A DNA stretch of 64,000 bases. Source: Pirellulales bacterium. GTDB taxonomy: Bacteria > Planctomycetota > Planctomycetia > Pirellulales > PALSA-1355. Below are positions 19,913-28,918 of this stretch, piece after piece. The DNA lies in the NCBI GenBank assembly GCA_022844125.1, contig JALHMI010000002.1:310001-374000 (forward strand), given 5' to 3'. A program made the position numbers and the translations under genes. Each line of letters begins with the position of its first letter. Positions within the stretch are counted from its first letter, which is position 1. The notes under the pieces were generated by a model that was not told the DNA's origin, did no database searches, and was given only the letters and a program-made list of their open reading frames with translations.

Positions 19913-22081
19913 ATGAAACGCACCGTCTTTGGCGTCTTGGTCATGAGCAGCCTCGTCGGGCTGGGCACCTTTGGCGTTTACTACGCTCAGGGCAAATTGG
20001 CCCCCAAGGCCGCTGCCGAAGCCACGGCGAAAGCCGAACCCACAGGCAAGCAGCCGCAGCCGATTCCGGTTGCCCGGCAACTTCCGGCTAGTGCCGATCC
20101 CTATGCCGCCGAGCCCATCAGCCAGACCAGTGCGGACCGGTATCAATCCGACGACTATGCCGCCGCGCAGCAGGCCGACGGACTGGCACCTGAAGCTCAG
20201 CCGGCAGATTTCGCCGAAGAGATTATCGATCAACCGCTTGAGAGTGACATTCCTGACGCCGAGCCCGCGAACACCGAACAGCTTGCCGCCGCACCCCCCA
20301 GCGGAAATCCGTTCGCAACTCGTCAGGCTCCCACGGCTGCCCCTGATGCTCAATACGCCGAGCAACCGGCGGCGGCAGAAGTAGCCGAAGAGTCCGCGCA
20401 GCAGGCCCAGAACGCCTTTGCCGCGCAACCCGGCGGCGTACCACAACCCTTGGAGGCTGGAGCACCAACGGGCGCAGGAAATCCGCTGCGCGGCGCAGCC
20501 GCTCCGCTGGCCGCCGGCGCCGAGGCCGCTGCTCCCACCGCGGATGAGACATATGGCGCGTCGAACCCCTACCAGGCCGCTCCCGCTGAACTGCCCACCG
20601 CCGAGCCACTTGTTGGCGGCGCCGCTGGAGCAGCGGCGCTTGACGCAGAGGCCGATTCCGCCGAACCCCTGAGCGAAGGTACCGGCCGTCCCGGCGATCC
20701 TCAGCTCAATGGCACGCAGGCCCAGACGCTGACGATCGAGAAATCCGCCCCGCCGGAGATTCAGATTGGTAAGCCGGCCAAGTTCACGATCAAGGTGCGC
20801 AACGCCGGCACCGCGACGGCACATGGCGTTGAGGTCCACGATACCGTGCCGCAAGGCACGCAGCTCATCGATTCAGCGCCGCCGGCCGGCCGCAATCCTG
20901 ACGGCCAGCTTGTCTGGGAGCTCGGCACAATGAAGCCGAACGAAGAACAAACCATCGAATTGCAGCTCATGCCGACCGCCGAAGGCGAGATCGGCAGTGT
21001 CGCTACCGTAACGTTCCAAGCGCACGCTTCTGTACGAACCGTCGCTACGAAACCAATGCTGAACATTGAAGTCCTCGGCCCCTCGAAAGTCCACAAGGGC
21101 GAACAGCTCACACTGCGGATCAAACTCTCGAATCCCGGCAGCGGCGTCGCCCAGGGAGTTGTGATCAGCGAAACCGTGCCTGATGGCCTCACCCATGCCG
21201 CCGGACGCGAACTGGAGTTTGAACTCGGCGCACTCAAGCCGGGCGAAGTCCGCGAGCTCGACCTTACGCTCACGGCGGCATCGCCCGGCGAACTCGTGAA
21301 CATCATCCGGGCCGAAGGCGAAGCCGGATTGTCGAGTGAAGCCCAAACTGCGATCGAAGTCGTCGCCCCGCAGCTCGAGGTTGCCCTCGCCGGACCCAAG
21401 TTGCGTTACTTGGAGCGAAACGCGACGCACAGCATCTCGATTAAGAACCCCGGCACTGCCCCGGCCAAGAACGTGGACCTGGTGGCGGTGCTGCCGCGGA
21501 ACCTGAAATTCGTCGAAGCCAACAACGGCGGACAGTTCGACGAGGCGACTCATGCGGTTTACTGGAACCTCGAAGAACTGCCGCCGCAGGAAACAGGCGT
21601 CGTGAAACTGACGACGCTGCCGCTCGAGGCGGGCGAAGCTCGCGTCGTGATTCGCAGCGTCTCGGCCGAAAGCGGCCTGAAAGATGAACGCGAAGAAGTC
21701 GTGCAGATCGAAGGCCTCGCCGCGATCAACTTTCAGCTTTCCGACCTCAAGGATCCGATCGAAGTCGGCGGCGAAACGTCCTACGAGATTCGGGTCACGA
21801 ATCAAGGCACCAAGGCATCCGGCAACGTGCACCTGGCAGCGCTCATGCCGACAGGCATGAAACCGCTCTCGGCCGAGGGCCCGGTACGCTACAAGATCGA
21901 GGGCCAGCGCATCATCTTCGAACCGCTCAGGCAACTGGCCGCCAAGGCCGAAACGGTGTTCACCATCAAGGTCCAGGCCACCGGCGTGGGCGATCAACGA
22001 ATCGCGGTGCAACTGGCGACCGACGAGATTCGTGATCCGATCTCGAAAGAAGAGAGCACGCACGTCTACAGCAGCGAATAG
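19913..22081 (+). CDS. Exported DUF11-repeat protein
   Basis: A 722-aa protein with an N-terminal signal or anchor helix (VFGVLVMSSLVGLGTFGVYYA). Residues 25-260 are a low-complexity Ala/Pro/Glu/Gln-rich stretch. The C-terminal half holds about four immunoglobulin-like DUF11 repeats, marked by VRNAGTATAHGVEVHDTVP, LSNPGSGVAQGVVISETVP, IKNPGTAPAKNVDLVAVLP and VTNQGTKASGNVHLAALMP, each followed by LKPGE-type strands. DUF11 proteins are cell-surface or envelope proteins in planctomycetes; a structural role is likely. The start is ATG 19913 immediately after ACGAAC, without a strong Shine-Dalgarno. Confidence 0.85.
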   Translation: MKRTVFGVLVMSSLVGLGTFGVYYAQGKLAPKAAAEATAKAEPTGKQPQPIPVARQLPASADPYAAEPISQTSADRYQSDDYAAAQQADGLAPEAQPADFAEEIIDQPLESDIPDAEPANTEQLAAAPPSGNPFATRQAPTAAPDAQYAEQPAAAEVAEESAQQAQNAFAAQPGGVPQPLEAGAPTGAGNPLRGAAAPLAAGAEAAAPTADETYGASNPYQAAPAELPTAEPLVGGAAGAAALDAEADSAEPLSEGTGRPGDPQLNGTQAQTLTIEKSAPPEIQIGKPAKFTIKVRNAGTATAHGVEVHDTVPQGTQLIDSAPPAGRNPDGQLVWELGTMKPNEEQTIELQLMPTAEGEIGSVATVTFQAHASVRTVATKPMLNIEVLGPSKVHKGEQLTLRIKLSNPGSGVAQGVVISETVPDGLTHAAGRELEFELGALKPGEVRELDLTLTAASPGELVNIIRAEGEAGLSSEAQTAIEVVAPQLEVALAGPKLRYLERNATHSISIKNPGTAPAKNVDLVAVLPRNLKFVEANNGGQFDEATHAVYWNLEELPPQETGVVKLTTLPLEAGEARVVIRSVSAESGLKDEREEVVQIEGLAAINFQLSDLKDPIEVGGETSYEIRVTNQGTKASGNVHLAALMPTGMKPLSAEGPVRYKIEGQRIIFEPLRQLAAKAETVFTIKVQATGVGDQRIAVQLATDEIRDPISKEESTHVYSSE

Positions 22082-22114
22082 GTACCGCCGCGAAGCGTTC
22101 TGGCGCCGCGCGAT

Positions 22115-23743
22115 CTACCGCTTGGTGTCGGTACTGTCGGGGCCAAAACGAAGCTCCTTCGTCGAGTGACCGGCAAACGTGTCTCCCCACAGTCCGCGAA
22201 CCAGGGCGTACTCGCCGGCAACAACGAGTATCGTTCCGACTGCCACGCTCACCGCGGCCGACTTCAAGAGGTTGGCGTAGGCAGGTGTCGGATCGCTCGC
22301 CATCACAATGCGTGACCGCGGCAACAAGAGCGCCATCAGCGTGCACAGGCACGCGTTTAGGTGGATCGTCCCTTCGGTCACCAGCCGCTGCTCGGCGAAG
22401 GGTACTGTGCGGGAGAGGTTTCCCAGCACGATCCACCAGAGAAACACAGTGTAGAAGAGTTGTCCCTTGCCTAGTGTCGACGAAGGCAGAATCTCGAGCG
22501 ACCGGCCGCGAGAATACATCAGCAGCGGCAGCCCGATCGTCAGTGCGAGGGCGGCGTACGCCAGGTAGAACCAGGTATAGGACGAGATTCCCCACAAGGT
22601 GTCAGCCAGCGTGCGAGGGTCTTTGGTCCACACCGCTTCAACGTTCTTAACGATGTTCACATAGCTGATCACTACCAGCACGAAAAAGACGCATATCGGC
22701 TCCGACCAGCGTCTTAGCGCCGAGCTGTCTTCCAGCTTCGGGCCGCGCGTCGACCAATAGCCCATCACCACCGCGACACCCAGCCCGGCGATGAAACCAA
22801 ACGTCTGTTCGAGCACACTGTGCCAGTTGATTTCGATTGCCCGGCCGAAGAAGCGATCCTGAAAGCCTGGGTGTACCAGGACAAGTTTGAGTGTCGTCGA
22901 ACCGGTGAACGCCAAGCCGCCGAAAAAGCCGACCACCAGCGTGGACCACAGCACCTCCCATTCGCGGCTGTAGTACAGAAACACGATCACGGCAGCAGTC
23001 ATCCCGAGCGCGCCGGCCCAATTGTCGCCGCGTGGTGGCGTCATTCGCAATCCCAGCGCCAGGGTCAGCAGGCTAAAGCCCAGCCACCAACCCGCGCACA
23101 TCACGAGCCCGAGTTGCGTGCCCCAATCGAAACGCCGCCGGGCGAGCCCCAGCACGACGAGTACAACGGCCGCCACGGCCACGCCCAGCCAGTCGGTGTC
23201 ATTCCAGTTCAGCCAGGCGAGTTGCGATTCCATTTGCTCGGCCGAGAGCGTGCCCGCGCGAACCTGCTCATTGAGCCCCGCTTCGAGCACGCTCAAGTAG
23301 ATGTCCTGCAGAAACCACGCTGCGAACACCGCCAGCGCCGGAATGAGCATCTCGGTCAATCGGCCGCGGCTGAAAAACGCCGGTATCGAAGTGCCCGTGC
23401 CGCCGAGCGCTCCCCAAATGAAACCAATCACGAACAGGCACGCCAATCCGTAAGCGACACTCGGCGCATGGCCCGAGTGCGTGTAGGCGATCACTTTCAT
23501 GTAGGAGATCGCGCCACCGAACGACCAGCCGACGGCGCCAAAGAAAGCGAAGAACGGGATTCGCCGCCGCCAATCGTCGCGTCCACTAACGAGCACAGCA
23601 GCCATCGCGGCCAGTGCGCCGGGAATCATCGCGCCAAACTCGTGTCCCCAATTGCCGCGTACGCCCCAGCCGATCGACAACGACAAGGCGACAAATAGCA
23701 CCGCCAGTGGAGTACGCAGCGGCGCGGACGGACTCTCGTTCAT
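22115..23743 (-). CDS. Multispanning membrane protein of unknown function
   Basis: A 542-aa protein with about twelve hydrophobic segments spread along its length, for example LAVLFVALSLSIGWGVRG near the N terminus and TWFYLAYAALALTIGLPLLM late in the protein. The early GNWGHEFGAMIPGALAAMA and YGLACLFVIGFIWGALGGTGTSIPAFF segments contain small-residue-rich helices. It does not show motifs of a transporter family I know. Similar proteins seem common in planctomycetes (impression only). It is convergent with the DUF11 gene (34 bp) and lies 44 bp downstream of the carboxypeptidase gene on the same strand, so these two may be co-transcribed. Confidence 0.75.
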   Translation of the reverse strand: MNESPSAPLRTPLAVLFVALSLSIGWGVRGNWGHEFGAMIPGALAAMAAVLVSGRDDWRRRIPFFAFFGAVGWSFGGAISYMKVIAYTHSGHAPSVAYGLACLFVIGFIWGALGGTGTSIPAFFSRGRLTEMLIPALAVFAAWFLQDIYLSVLEAGLNEQVRAGTLSAEQMESQLAWLNWNDTDWLGVAVAAVVLVVLGLARRRFDWGTQLGLVMCAGWWLGFSLLTLALGLRMTPPRGDNWAGALGMTAAVIVFLYYSREWEVLWSTLVVGFFGGLAFTGSTTLKLVLVHPGFQDRFFGRAIEINWHSVLEQTFGFIAGLGVAVVMGYWSTRGPKLEDSSALRRWSEPICVFFVLVVISYVNIVKNVEAVWTKDPRTLADTLWGISSYTWFYLAYAALALTIGLPLLMYSRGRSLEILPSSTLGKGQLFYTVFLWWIVLGNLSRTVPFAEQRLVTEGTIHLNACLCTLMALLLPRSRIVMASDPTPAYANLLKSAAVSVAVGTILVVAGEYALVRGLWGDTFAGHSTKELRFGPDSTDTKR

Positions 23744-23787
23744 GGCACTCTTTCAGCAGGTAGGACATACGCCTGTCGCCGCCGAAG

Positions 23788-25308
23788 TTAATTTAATCCG
23801 TAGAGCGGAGCAAGTTTTCCGCGCAAGTGCGCGATCAAGTGATCGTGCGAGAGCGGTTTTCCCGTGATTTTCTGCACCAGGTCGGAGGCCGAGTAGCACT
23901 GGCCGTGCTGGTGGATATTCTTGTTCAGCCACTCGCGAAGCGGCGCGAACTCGCCGCGAGCGAATTGTGGCCCCAGCGCTCCCAGGTCCTTTTCGGCCTG
24001 CACGAAGAACTGCGATGCGTACAGATTCCCCAGCGCGTATGTCGGGAAGTAACCCACGAGGCCTGCGCTCCAGTGCACATCCTGCAGCACTCCGTCCGCA
24101 TCGCTGTGTGACCGAATGCCCAGGTACTCCTCGTACTTGTCGTTCCACGCTGCCGGAACGTCGGCAATCGGAATCTCGTCGGCGAGCATGGCCTGTTCGA
24201 GTTCGAAGCGGATCAGAATGTGCAGGTTGTAGGTCGCTTCGTCCGCTTCGACCCGAACGAGCGATGGCCGCACGTCATTGATTGCGAAGTAGAACTCTTC
24301 GAGAGTCGTCTGGCCCAGCGCCGCTGGAAATGCCTTCTGCGCGTCAGGGTACAAATGCTGCCAGAACGCCCGGCTGCGGCCCACCAGGTTCTCCCACAGC
24401 CGCGATTGCGATTCGTGGATCCCCAGCGAGACGGCTTCGCCCGGCGGCAGGCCGTACCACTCGGCAGGCAATCCTTGTTCGTAGATCCCGTGTCCCGCTT
24501 CGTGCAGCACGCCGAAAAACGCGCTGCTGAAAAAACGCTCGTCATACCGCGTCGTGATGCGACAATCCTTGGGGCCGAGCGTGGTGCAAAACGGATGCGC
24601 CGTGACGTCGAGCCGCCCGCGTTCGAAGCTGAAGCCGATCGCCTCGGCTCCACGCCTGGCAAGTGTCTCTTGCGCAGGTAAGGAAAACTCACGCTGAAGG
24701 ATCGAAATGTCGGGCTTCTTCTTGCTCGCCGCGATCTCGGCCACCAACGGCACGAGGGCTTCCCGAAGGGACGCCAGCACGCGAGCGACGTTCGCCGTCC
24801 GTTCCCCAGGCTCGTAGTCGTCGAGTAACGCGTCGTAGCGTGCGGCTTGATACCCCAGCGCGTCGGCCTCGGCCCGCTTAAGCTCGAAGGTTTTCGCCAA
24901 CAGAGGTGCGAACGTGCCGTAGTCGTCCTTCGCACGAGCCTGCTCCCACGCATGCTGCCCCAGCGAAGCAGTCCGCGCAAGTTCCTCGACTAGCGACTGC
25001 GGCAGCTTCAGGCGTCGCTCGTACTGCCGCTGGAGCTCGCGAATCACCGTGCCCGAAGGGTCGTGCAGATTCGCCGCCAGCGGGCTGTCTCCAAGAATCG
25101 CCAGCCACTCGCCGATTCGCTTGTCGGTGCGCCGTGCATGCAGCATGCCAGCCAATAGTGTAAGCTGCTCGGAACGAAACTCGGCCGCAGCAGGCGGCAG
25201 CATCGTGCGCTCGTCCCAGGCCAGTGCGCTTTCAGCCGCGGCCAACAGCGCCGTTTCACGCGTGTGCCGGCACAGGTCGTCGAACGCGGTTTCATGATCC
25301 TTCTTCAT
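23788..25308 (-). CDS. Carboxypeptidase Taq (M32 metallopeptidase)
   Basis: A 506-aa protein, the usual length of M32 carboxypeptidases. The zinc motif HEAGH is at residues 269-273 and the third ligand Glu299 is in GIHESQSRLWEN. Other family segments include AWDERTMLPP near the N terminus, TTRYDERFF just before the zinc site, and DVHWSAGLVGYFPTYALGNLYA near the C terminus. It removes C-terminal residues from peptides in the cytoplasm; no signal peptide is seen. It is divergent from the ricT-like gene across 209 bp. Confidence 0.95.
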   Translation of the reverse strand: MKKDHETAFDDLCRHTRETALLAAAESALAWDERTMLPPAAAEFRSEQLTLLAGMLHARRTDKRIGEWLAILGDSPLAANLHDPSGTVIRELQRQYERRLKLPQSLVEELARTASLGQHAWEQARAKDDYGTFAPLLAKTFELKRAEADALGYQAARYDALLDDYEPGERTANVARVLASLREALVPLVAEIAASKKKPDISILQREFSLPAQETLARRGAEAIGFSFERGRLDVTAHPFCTTLGPKDCRITTRYDERFFSSAFFGVLHEAGHGIYEQGLPAEWYGLPPGEAVSLGIHESQSRLWENLVGRSRAFWQHLYPDAQKAFPAALGQTTLEEFYFAINDVRPSLVRVEADEATYNLHILIRFELEQAMLADEIPIADVPAAWNDKYEEYLGIRSHSDADGVLQDVHWSAGLVGYFPTYALGNLYASQFFVQAEKDLGALGPQFARGEFAPLREWLNKNIHQHGQCYSASDLVQKITGKPLSHDHLIAHLRGKLAPLYGLN

Positions 25309-25423
25309 CGCGGCCTCGCGGGGGGCTGGTGCTCAGGTCGTTCCGTGCGTTTGTTTTAACGTCGCTGGCGACGAATGTCAGCGTGAAATCGTCTGCCGCG
25401 GCATCCCTGCCGAACTGCCTGCC

Positions 25424-25453
25424 TTGGCGGCCTGCGGTCCCCACGGGTATACT
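25424..25453 (+). promoter_or_regulatory. Candidate promoter of ricT-like gene
   Basis: TTGGCG (25424-25429) and TATACT (25448-25453) are separated by 18 bp and lie about 65 bp before the ATG at 25518. The -10 matches five of six bases. Confidence 0.45.
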
Positions 25454-25517
25454 GGCGACGCAGCAACTCCACCGCGACACGCACCGCACTTCCCACCGCC
25501 ACACGCGCCCGATCGCC

Positions 25518-26348
25518 ATGCCCAAATACGTCGTGCGAACTGGTGTGATGCGGGCGCTGGGAGTGTTCTCGCCCACGCGCGACGAAACTTACCTGCGCAG
25601 CGCTCAGGTGATCGTTCGCACCGAACGCGGCCTGGAGTCGGGTGAAGTGCTGTGTGAAGCCACCGACGCGGCACTGGCCCAGTTGACCCCGGCCGGAACG
25701 GGGCAAATCGTGCGCGAGATGTCGGCAGACGACATCAACCAACGCTGGCGGCTTCTCGACCTTGCGCGTCAGGAGTTCCAAACCTGCCAGAGGTTGATCG
25801 CGCAAGAGAATCTGGAAATGAAGCTCGTGGATGTGGAGCACATTTTTGGCGGCGAGCGGATCATCGTGTACTACCTGGCCGAAAACCGGGTCGATTTTCG
25901 CGAGCTGGTGAAACTGCTGGCCGCGGAATTTCAAACCAGGATCGAGATGCGGCAGATCGGCGTCCGCGACGAAGCCAAACTTTTGGCCGACTACGGCGAC
26001 TGCGGCAAACCGGTCTGCTGCAACACGCATCTCTCGGAAATGCCGCCCGTTTCCATGAAAATGGCTAAGATCCAGAAGGCCACGCTCGACCCCACCAAGA
26101 TTTCCGGCCGCTGCGGGCGGTTGAAATGTTGTCTGCGCTATGAATACGATACCTATGAGACCCTGCAGAAGGAGCTGCCGCCGCTGGGCTCGGATATCGT
26201 GACCGCGCGCGGCCGAGCCCGAGTCCTCGCGCAGGAAATCCTGGCCGGCCAACTCCTGGTTGAAACCGAGGATCACCGCCGTGTGATGATCGGCGCCGAC
26301 GAGGTGCTCACCGTGCTCAAACGCGGCGGGCGAAAGAACACCGACTGA
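25518..26348 (+). CDS. ricT: PSP1 domain protein, RicT/YaaT-like
   Basis: A 276-aa protein of the PSP1 C-terminal domain family. The signature region is clear: MKLVDVEHIFGGERIIVYYLAENRVDFRELVK, then DCGKPVCCNTHL and SGRCGRLKCCLRYEYD, whose cysteines bind an iron-sulfur cluster in RicT. In Bacillus, RicT works with RicA and RicF to control RNA maturation by RNase Y; partners are not seen here. ATG 25518 (MPKYVVRTG) is preferred to earlier in-frame starts that lie antisense to the peptidase gene. The Minf_1886 family gene follows after 41 bp. Confidence 0.88.
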   Translation: MPKYVVRTGVMRALGVFSPTRDETYLRSAQVIVRTERGLESGEVLCEATDAALAQLTPAGTGQIVREMSADDINQRWRLLDLARQEFQTCQRLIAQENLEMKLVDVEHIFGGERIIVYYLAENRVDFRELVKLLAAEFQTRIEMRQIGVRDEAKLLADYGDCGKPVCCNTHLSEMPPVSMKMAKIQKATLDPTKISGRCGRLKCCLRYEYDTYETLQKELPPLGSDIVTARGRARVLAQEILAGQLLVETEDHRRVMIGADEVLTVLKRGGRKNTD

Positions 26349-26389
26349 CCGACCCTCAACGAAGCACACCGCAGACGCACTGACTCGCC

Positions 26390-26821
26390 ATGCTCGATCC
26401 TTCACACCCGATCGCCAAATTGCTCAAGGAAGACCGCCGCTATAAGATCGACGCTTACGCGTTCGTCTTCGAGGCGCTTAACTATGCCCACAACCGGCTT
26501 GGCATGGGCACCGATCGACCCGCCGAGGCGGAAGAAGAACCCGAAGAGGGCTCCGGACGCGAGACCGAACGCCACCTGACGGGCCAGCAGCTGTGCGAGG
26601 CGATCCGGCTCTATGCTCTGGAACAATACGGCTACATGGCCAAGACCGTGCTCAACAGTTGGGGCGTCACCAAAACCGGCGACTTCGGCGAGATCGTGTT
26701 TAACCTGATCGGCATCGGCCAGATGCGCAAAACGCCGGACGATCGCCGCGAGGACTTTAACGACGTATTCGACTTCAACACCGATCTGCAGGAACGGTTC
26801 AAGATTTCGCTGCCTGAGTAG
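26390..26821 (+). CDS. Minf_1886 family protein
   Basis: A 143-aa soluble protein recognised by DRRYKIDAYAFVFEALNYA at the N terminus, HLTGQQLCEAIRLYALEQYG in the middle, and VLNSWGVTKTGDFGEIVFNLI towards the end, all features of the Minf_1886 family. The family is found in planctomycetes, verrucomicrobia and some other phyla and has no known function. It sits between the ricT-like gene and a small membrane protein, in the same direction with short spacing, so one transcript is likely. Confidence 0.85.
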   Translation: MLDPSHPIAKLLKEDRRYKIDAYAFVFEALNYAHNRLGMGTDRPAEAEEEPEEGSGRETERHLTGQQLCEAIRLYALEQYGYMAKTVLNSWGVTKTGDFGEIVFNLIGIGQMRKTPDDRREDFNDVFDFNTDLQERFKISLPE

Positions 26822-26850
26822 CCATTCACGAGTTCATAAACGGGATACTG

Positions 26851-27021
26851 ATGGCACGCACGGGAGTGAAGAAACCTGACGCAAGCGAGGCGCTCAGGGC
26901 TGCCCCGGAAGAGTTGCCGCCGGTCGTACCGATGCGCAAGCGTCCGTGGCTCTTGGCAATTGCAGTCGTTTGTTTCACCGGCTGGCTGCTGTTCCTGGTG
27001 GCTATGGCGTTTCAGCCGTAG
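26851..27021 (+). CDS. Small membrane protein (56 aa)
   Basis: A short open frame, ATG 26851 to TAG 27021, encodes 56 residues. The first 33 are polar and Pro/Glu/Lys-rich; then comes one hydrophobic helix (WLLAIAVVCFTGWLLFLVAM), flanked on its N side by MRKRP, and the chain stops soon after at FQP. The positive residues before the helix suggest an N-in orientation. It begins 29 bp after the Minf_1886 gene in the same direction, with CGGGATACTG in front as a weak Shine-Dalgarno. This looks like a real tail-anchored protein; function unknown. Confidence 0.6.
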   Translation: MARTGVKKPDASEALRAAPEELPPVVPMRKRPWLLAIAVVCFTGWLLFLVAMAFQP

Positions 27022-27161
27022 CGCTCGCCTGCCGTGGCGAACATTTCACCGCGCGGCCAAAATTTTGCCACCCGCTCCGGCGATTGCTGAGATTACTTGT
27101 CGCTTAGCCCGCCGGGTGTAACAATTCCCCATGGCAGGCGGCCTTGCTCGCGCCGCGCAAT

Positions 27162-27199
27162 CCCATCCCGCAATGGAAGGCCCATCCCGCAATGGAAGG
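27162..27199 (+). repeat. 19-bp perfect tandem duplication over a ribosome-binding site
   Basis: CCCATCCCGCAATGGAAGG occurs twice without a gap (27162-27180 and 27181-27199). The second copy supplies the GGAAGGA Shine-Dalgarno of the gene starting at 27210; the first copy carries an identical GGAAGG. Confidence 0.95.
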
Positions 27200-27209
27200 A
27201 CGACTCTTG

Positions 27210-28331
27210 ATGAACCGCACGCGCTGGACTGCCACCGTTGTGGCTGTGACGTGTTTGAGCTTCGCCGCAAAGCCGCCGGCCGCAGTTGCAGCCGATGACA
27301 AGGAGACTGCCCGGCAGTATCAGGAAGTCGTCGCCAAGGCGATCCAGTTCTGTGAAACGGCGCAGGCTCCGGACGGATCGTTCAGCGCTGATGCCGGCCC
27401 GGCCGTCACAGCCATTGTCGCGGCGGGGCTGCTCAAGAATGGCCGGACGGCGGATGACCCGCTCGTGGCGAAGAGCCTCAAGTATATTGAAAAGTTTGTC
27501 CGGCCCGATGGCGGTATCTATGCCGAGGGTTCGTCGCACGGCAACTATGAAACGTGCATCGCGATTCAGGCCCTCGAAGCCGCGAACTCTGATGGACGAT
27601 ACGCGAAGCTGCTCGAAGGCGCAAATAAGTATGTCCGCGGCATCCAGTGGGACACCGAAGACGGTATCGACAAGTCGAGTCCCAAATTCGGTGGCGCCGG
27701 CTACGGTCGCAGCCGGCGGCCTGATCTTTCCAACACCTCGTTCTTGCTGGACGCGCTGAAGAGCCTGGGCGCCAGTGCCGATGACGAAGCCGTGCAGAAG
27801 GCACTGGTGTTTGTCTCGCGCACCCAGAATCTCGAGAGCGAGGCGAATACCACGCCCTTCGCCGCCAAGATCAACGACGGTGGCTTCTACTACACGCCGG
27901 CGGCTGGTGGTTCGAGTCAGGCAGGCAACACGCCTGACGGCGGGCTGCGCAGCTACGGCTCGATGACCTACACGGGGCTCAAGAGCTTGATTTACGCTGG
28001 GCTCACGAGCGATGATCCGCGCGTGAAAGCTGCCACCGAGTGGATCAGAAAGCACTACACGCTCGAAGAGAATCCCGGCATGCAGGCCAACGGGCTATAC
28101 TACTACTACCAGTCGTTTGCCAAGGCGATGGCGGCTCTCGGAGTCGATGAGTTCACCGACGCCTCCGGCCACAAGCACGACTGGCGGGCGGAGTTGGTGG
28201 CCGAGCTCGCCAAACGGCAGCAGCCCAATGGTTCCTGGTTAAATGAGACGCCGCGGTGGCTCGAAGGCAATCCCAACCTGGTGACCGGGTACGTGCTGCT
28301 GGCACTCAGCAGCGCCAAGCCCAAGCAGTAG
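27210..28331 (+). CDS. Secreted prenyltransferase/squalene-cyclase-repeat protein
   Basis: A 373-aa protein with a signal peptide (about residues 1-27, ending AVAA) and repeats of the alpha/alpha toroid found in terpene cyclases and protein prenyltransferases. QW-like repeat marks can be seen: TAQAPDGSF, VRPDGGIYAEG, SRTQNLES, and QQPNGSW near the C terminus. No DxDD cyclase motif is visible, so catalysis of cyclisation is unlikely; planctomycetes encode many such secreted proteins without known function. ATG 27210 follows GGAAGGACGACTCTTG, a good Shine-Dalgarno within a 19-bp tandem repeat. A related toroid is fused to membrane segments at 60451. Confidence 0.82.
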   Translation: MNRTRWTATVVAVTCLSFAAKPPAAVAADDKETARQYQEVVAKAIQFCETAQAPDGSFSADAGPAVTAIVAAGLLKNGRTADDPLVAKSLKYIEKFVRPDGGIYAEGSSHGNYETCIAIQALEAANSDGRYAKLLEGANKYVRGIQWDTEDGIDKSSPKFGGAGYGRSRRPDLSNTSFLLDALKSLGASADDEAVQKALVFVSRTQNLESEANTTPFAAKINDGGFYYTPAAGGSSQAGNTPDGGLRSYGSMTYTGLKSLIYAGLTSDDPRVKAATEWIRKHYTLEENPGMQANGLYYYYQSFAKAMAALGVDEFTDASGHKHDWRAELVAELAKRQQPNGSWLNETPRWLEGNPNLVTGYVLLALSSAKPKQ

Positions 28332-28387
28332 CCGTCGCTCGCTCGCGAGGAGCCCGCTCGACTAAATCGCTGTATCTGCCCACACCT

Positions 28388-28918
28388 GTGGATTTCAAGC
28401 CGCACTCACTGGAGCGCGGTTTTTTTGCGCGCCCAGCCCTGACCGTGGCGCGTGAACTCATCGGCAAAGTCCTCTGCCGGCGGATTGGTCGCGAAGTGCT
28501 GGCCGAGGTGATCAACGAGACCGAAGCTTACATCGGCCCGCAAGATCTGGCGGCCCACGGCAGCAAGGGACGCACGGCGCGGACCGAGGTCATGTTTGGC
28601 CCGGCGGGTAACTGGTATGTGTACTTCATCTACGGCATCCACTGGATGCTCAACGCCGTGACCGACGACATCGACCATCCGGCGGCGGTGCTAATCCGCG
28701 GCGCGGGCCCCTGGACCGGTCCGGCGAAACTCACCAAGGCGATGTCGATCGACAAGAGTTTCAACACGCTGCCGATCGCTCCGGCGACCGAACTGTGGAT
28801 TGAAGATCGCGGGCTGGTCATTCGGCCACGCCACATTCGGCGAACGCCGCGAATCGGCGTGGACTATGCCGGCGACTGGGCGAAAAAACCTTATCGGTTT
28901 GTGGTGGAGCATGCGTGA
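28388..28918 (+). CDS. DNA-3-methyladenine glycosylase (AAG/MPG family)
   Basis: A 176-aa base-excision repair enzyme that removes alkylated purines. Typical parts are GFFARPALTVARELIGKVLCR, the catalytic Glu in INETEAYIGPQDLAAHGSKG, FGPAGNWYVYFIYGIHWMLN, AVLIRGAGP and a C-terminal RPRHIRRTPRIGVDYA. The start is uncertain: GTG 28388 is chosen because it gives the normal distance to the first conserved helix; upstream the frame runs into the previous gene. The last 8 bp overlap the next gene, implying translational coupling. Confidence 0.88.
   Translation: MDFKPHSLERGFFARPALTVARELIGKVLCRRIGREVLAEVINETEAYIGPQDLAAHGSKGRTARTEVMFGPAGNWYVYFIYGIHWMLNAVTDDIDHPAAVLIRGAGPWTGPAKLTKAMSIDKSFNTLPIAPATELWIEDRGLVIRPRHIRRTPRIGVDYAGDWAKKPYRFVVEHA

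Noticed and set aside
19718-22063. Minus-strand frames of 378 and 396 aa
   Set aside because: Antisense to the DUF11 protein; the Gly/Leu/Arg composition reflects the Ala/Pro-rich sense strand.
22820-23698. 292-aa plus-strand frame
   Set aside because: Antisense to the multispanning membrane protein; polar composition fits the reverse of hydrophobic codons.
25356-26405. 349-aa minus-strand frame
   Set aside because: Antisense to the RicT-like gene whose cysteine motifs are clear.
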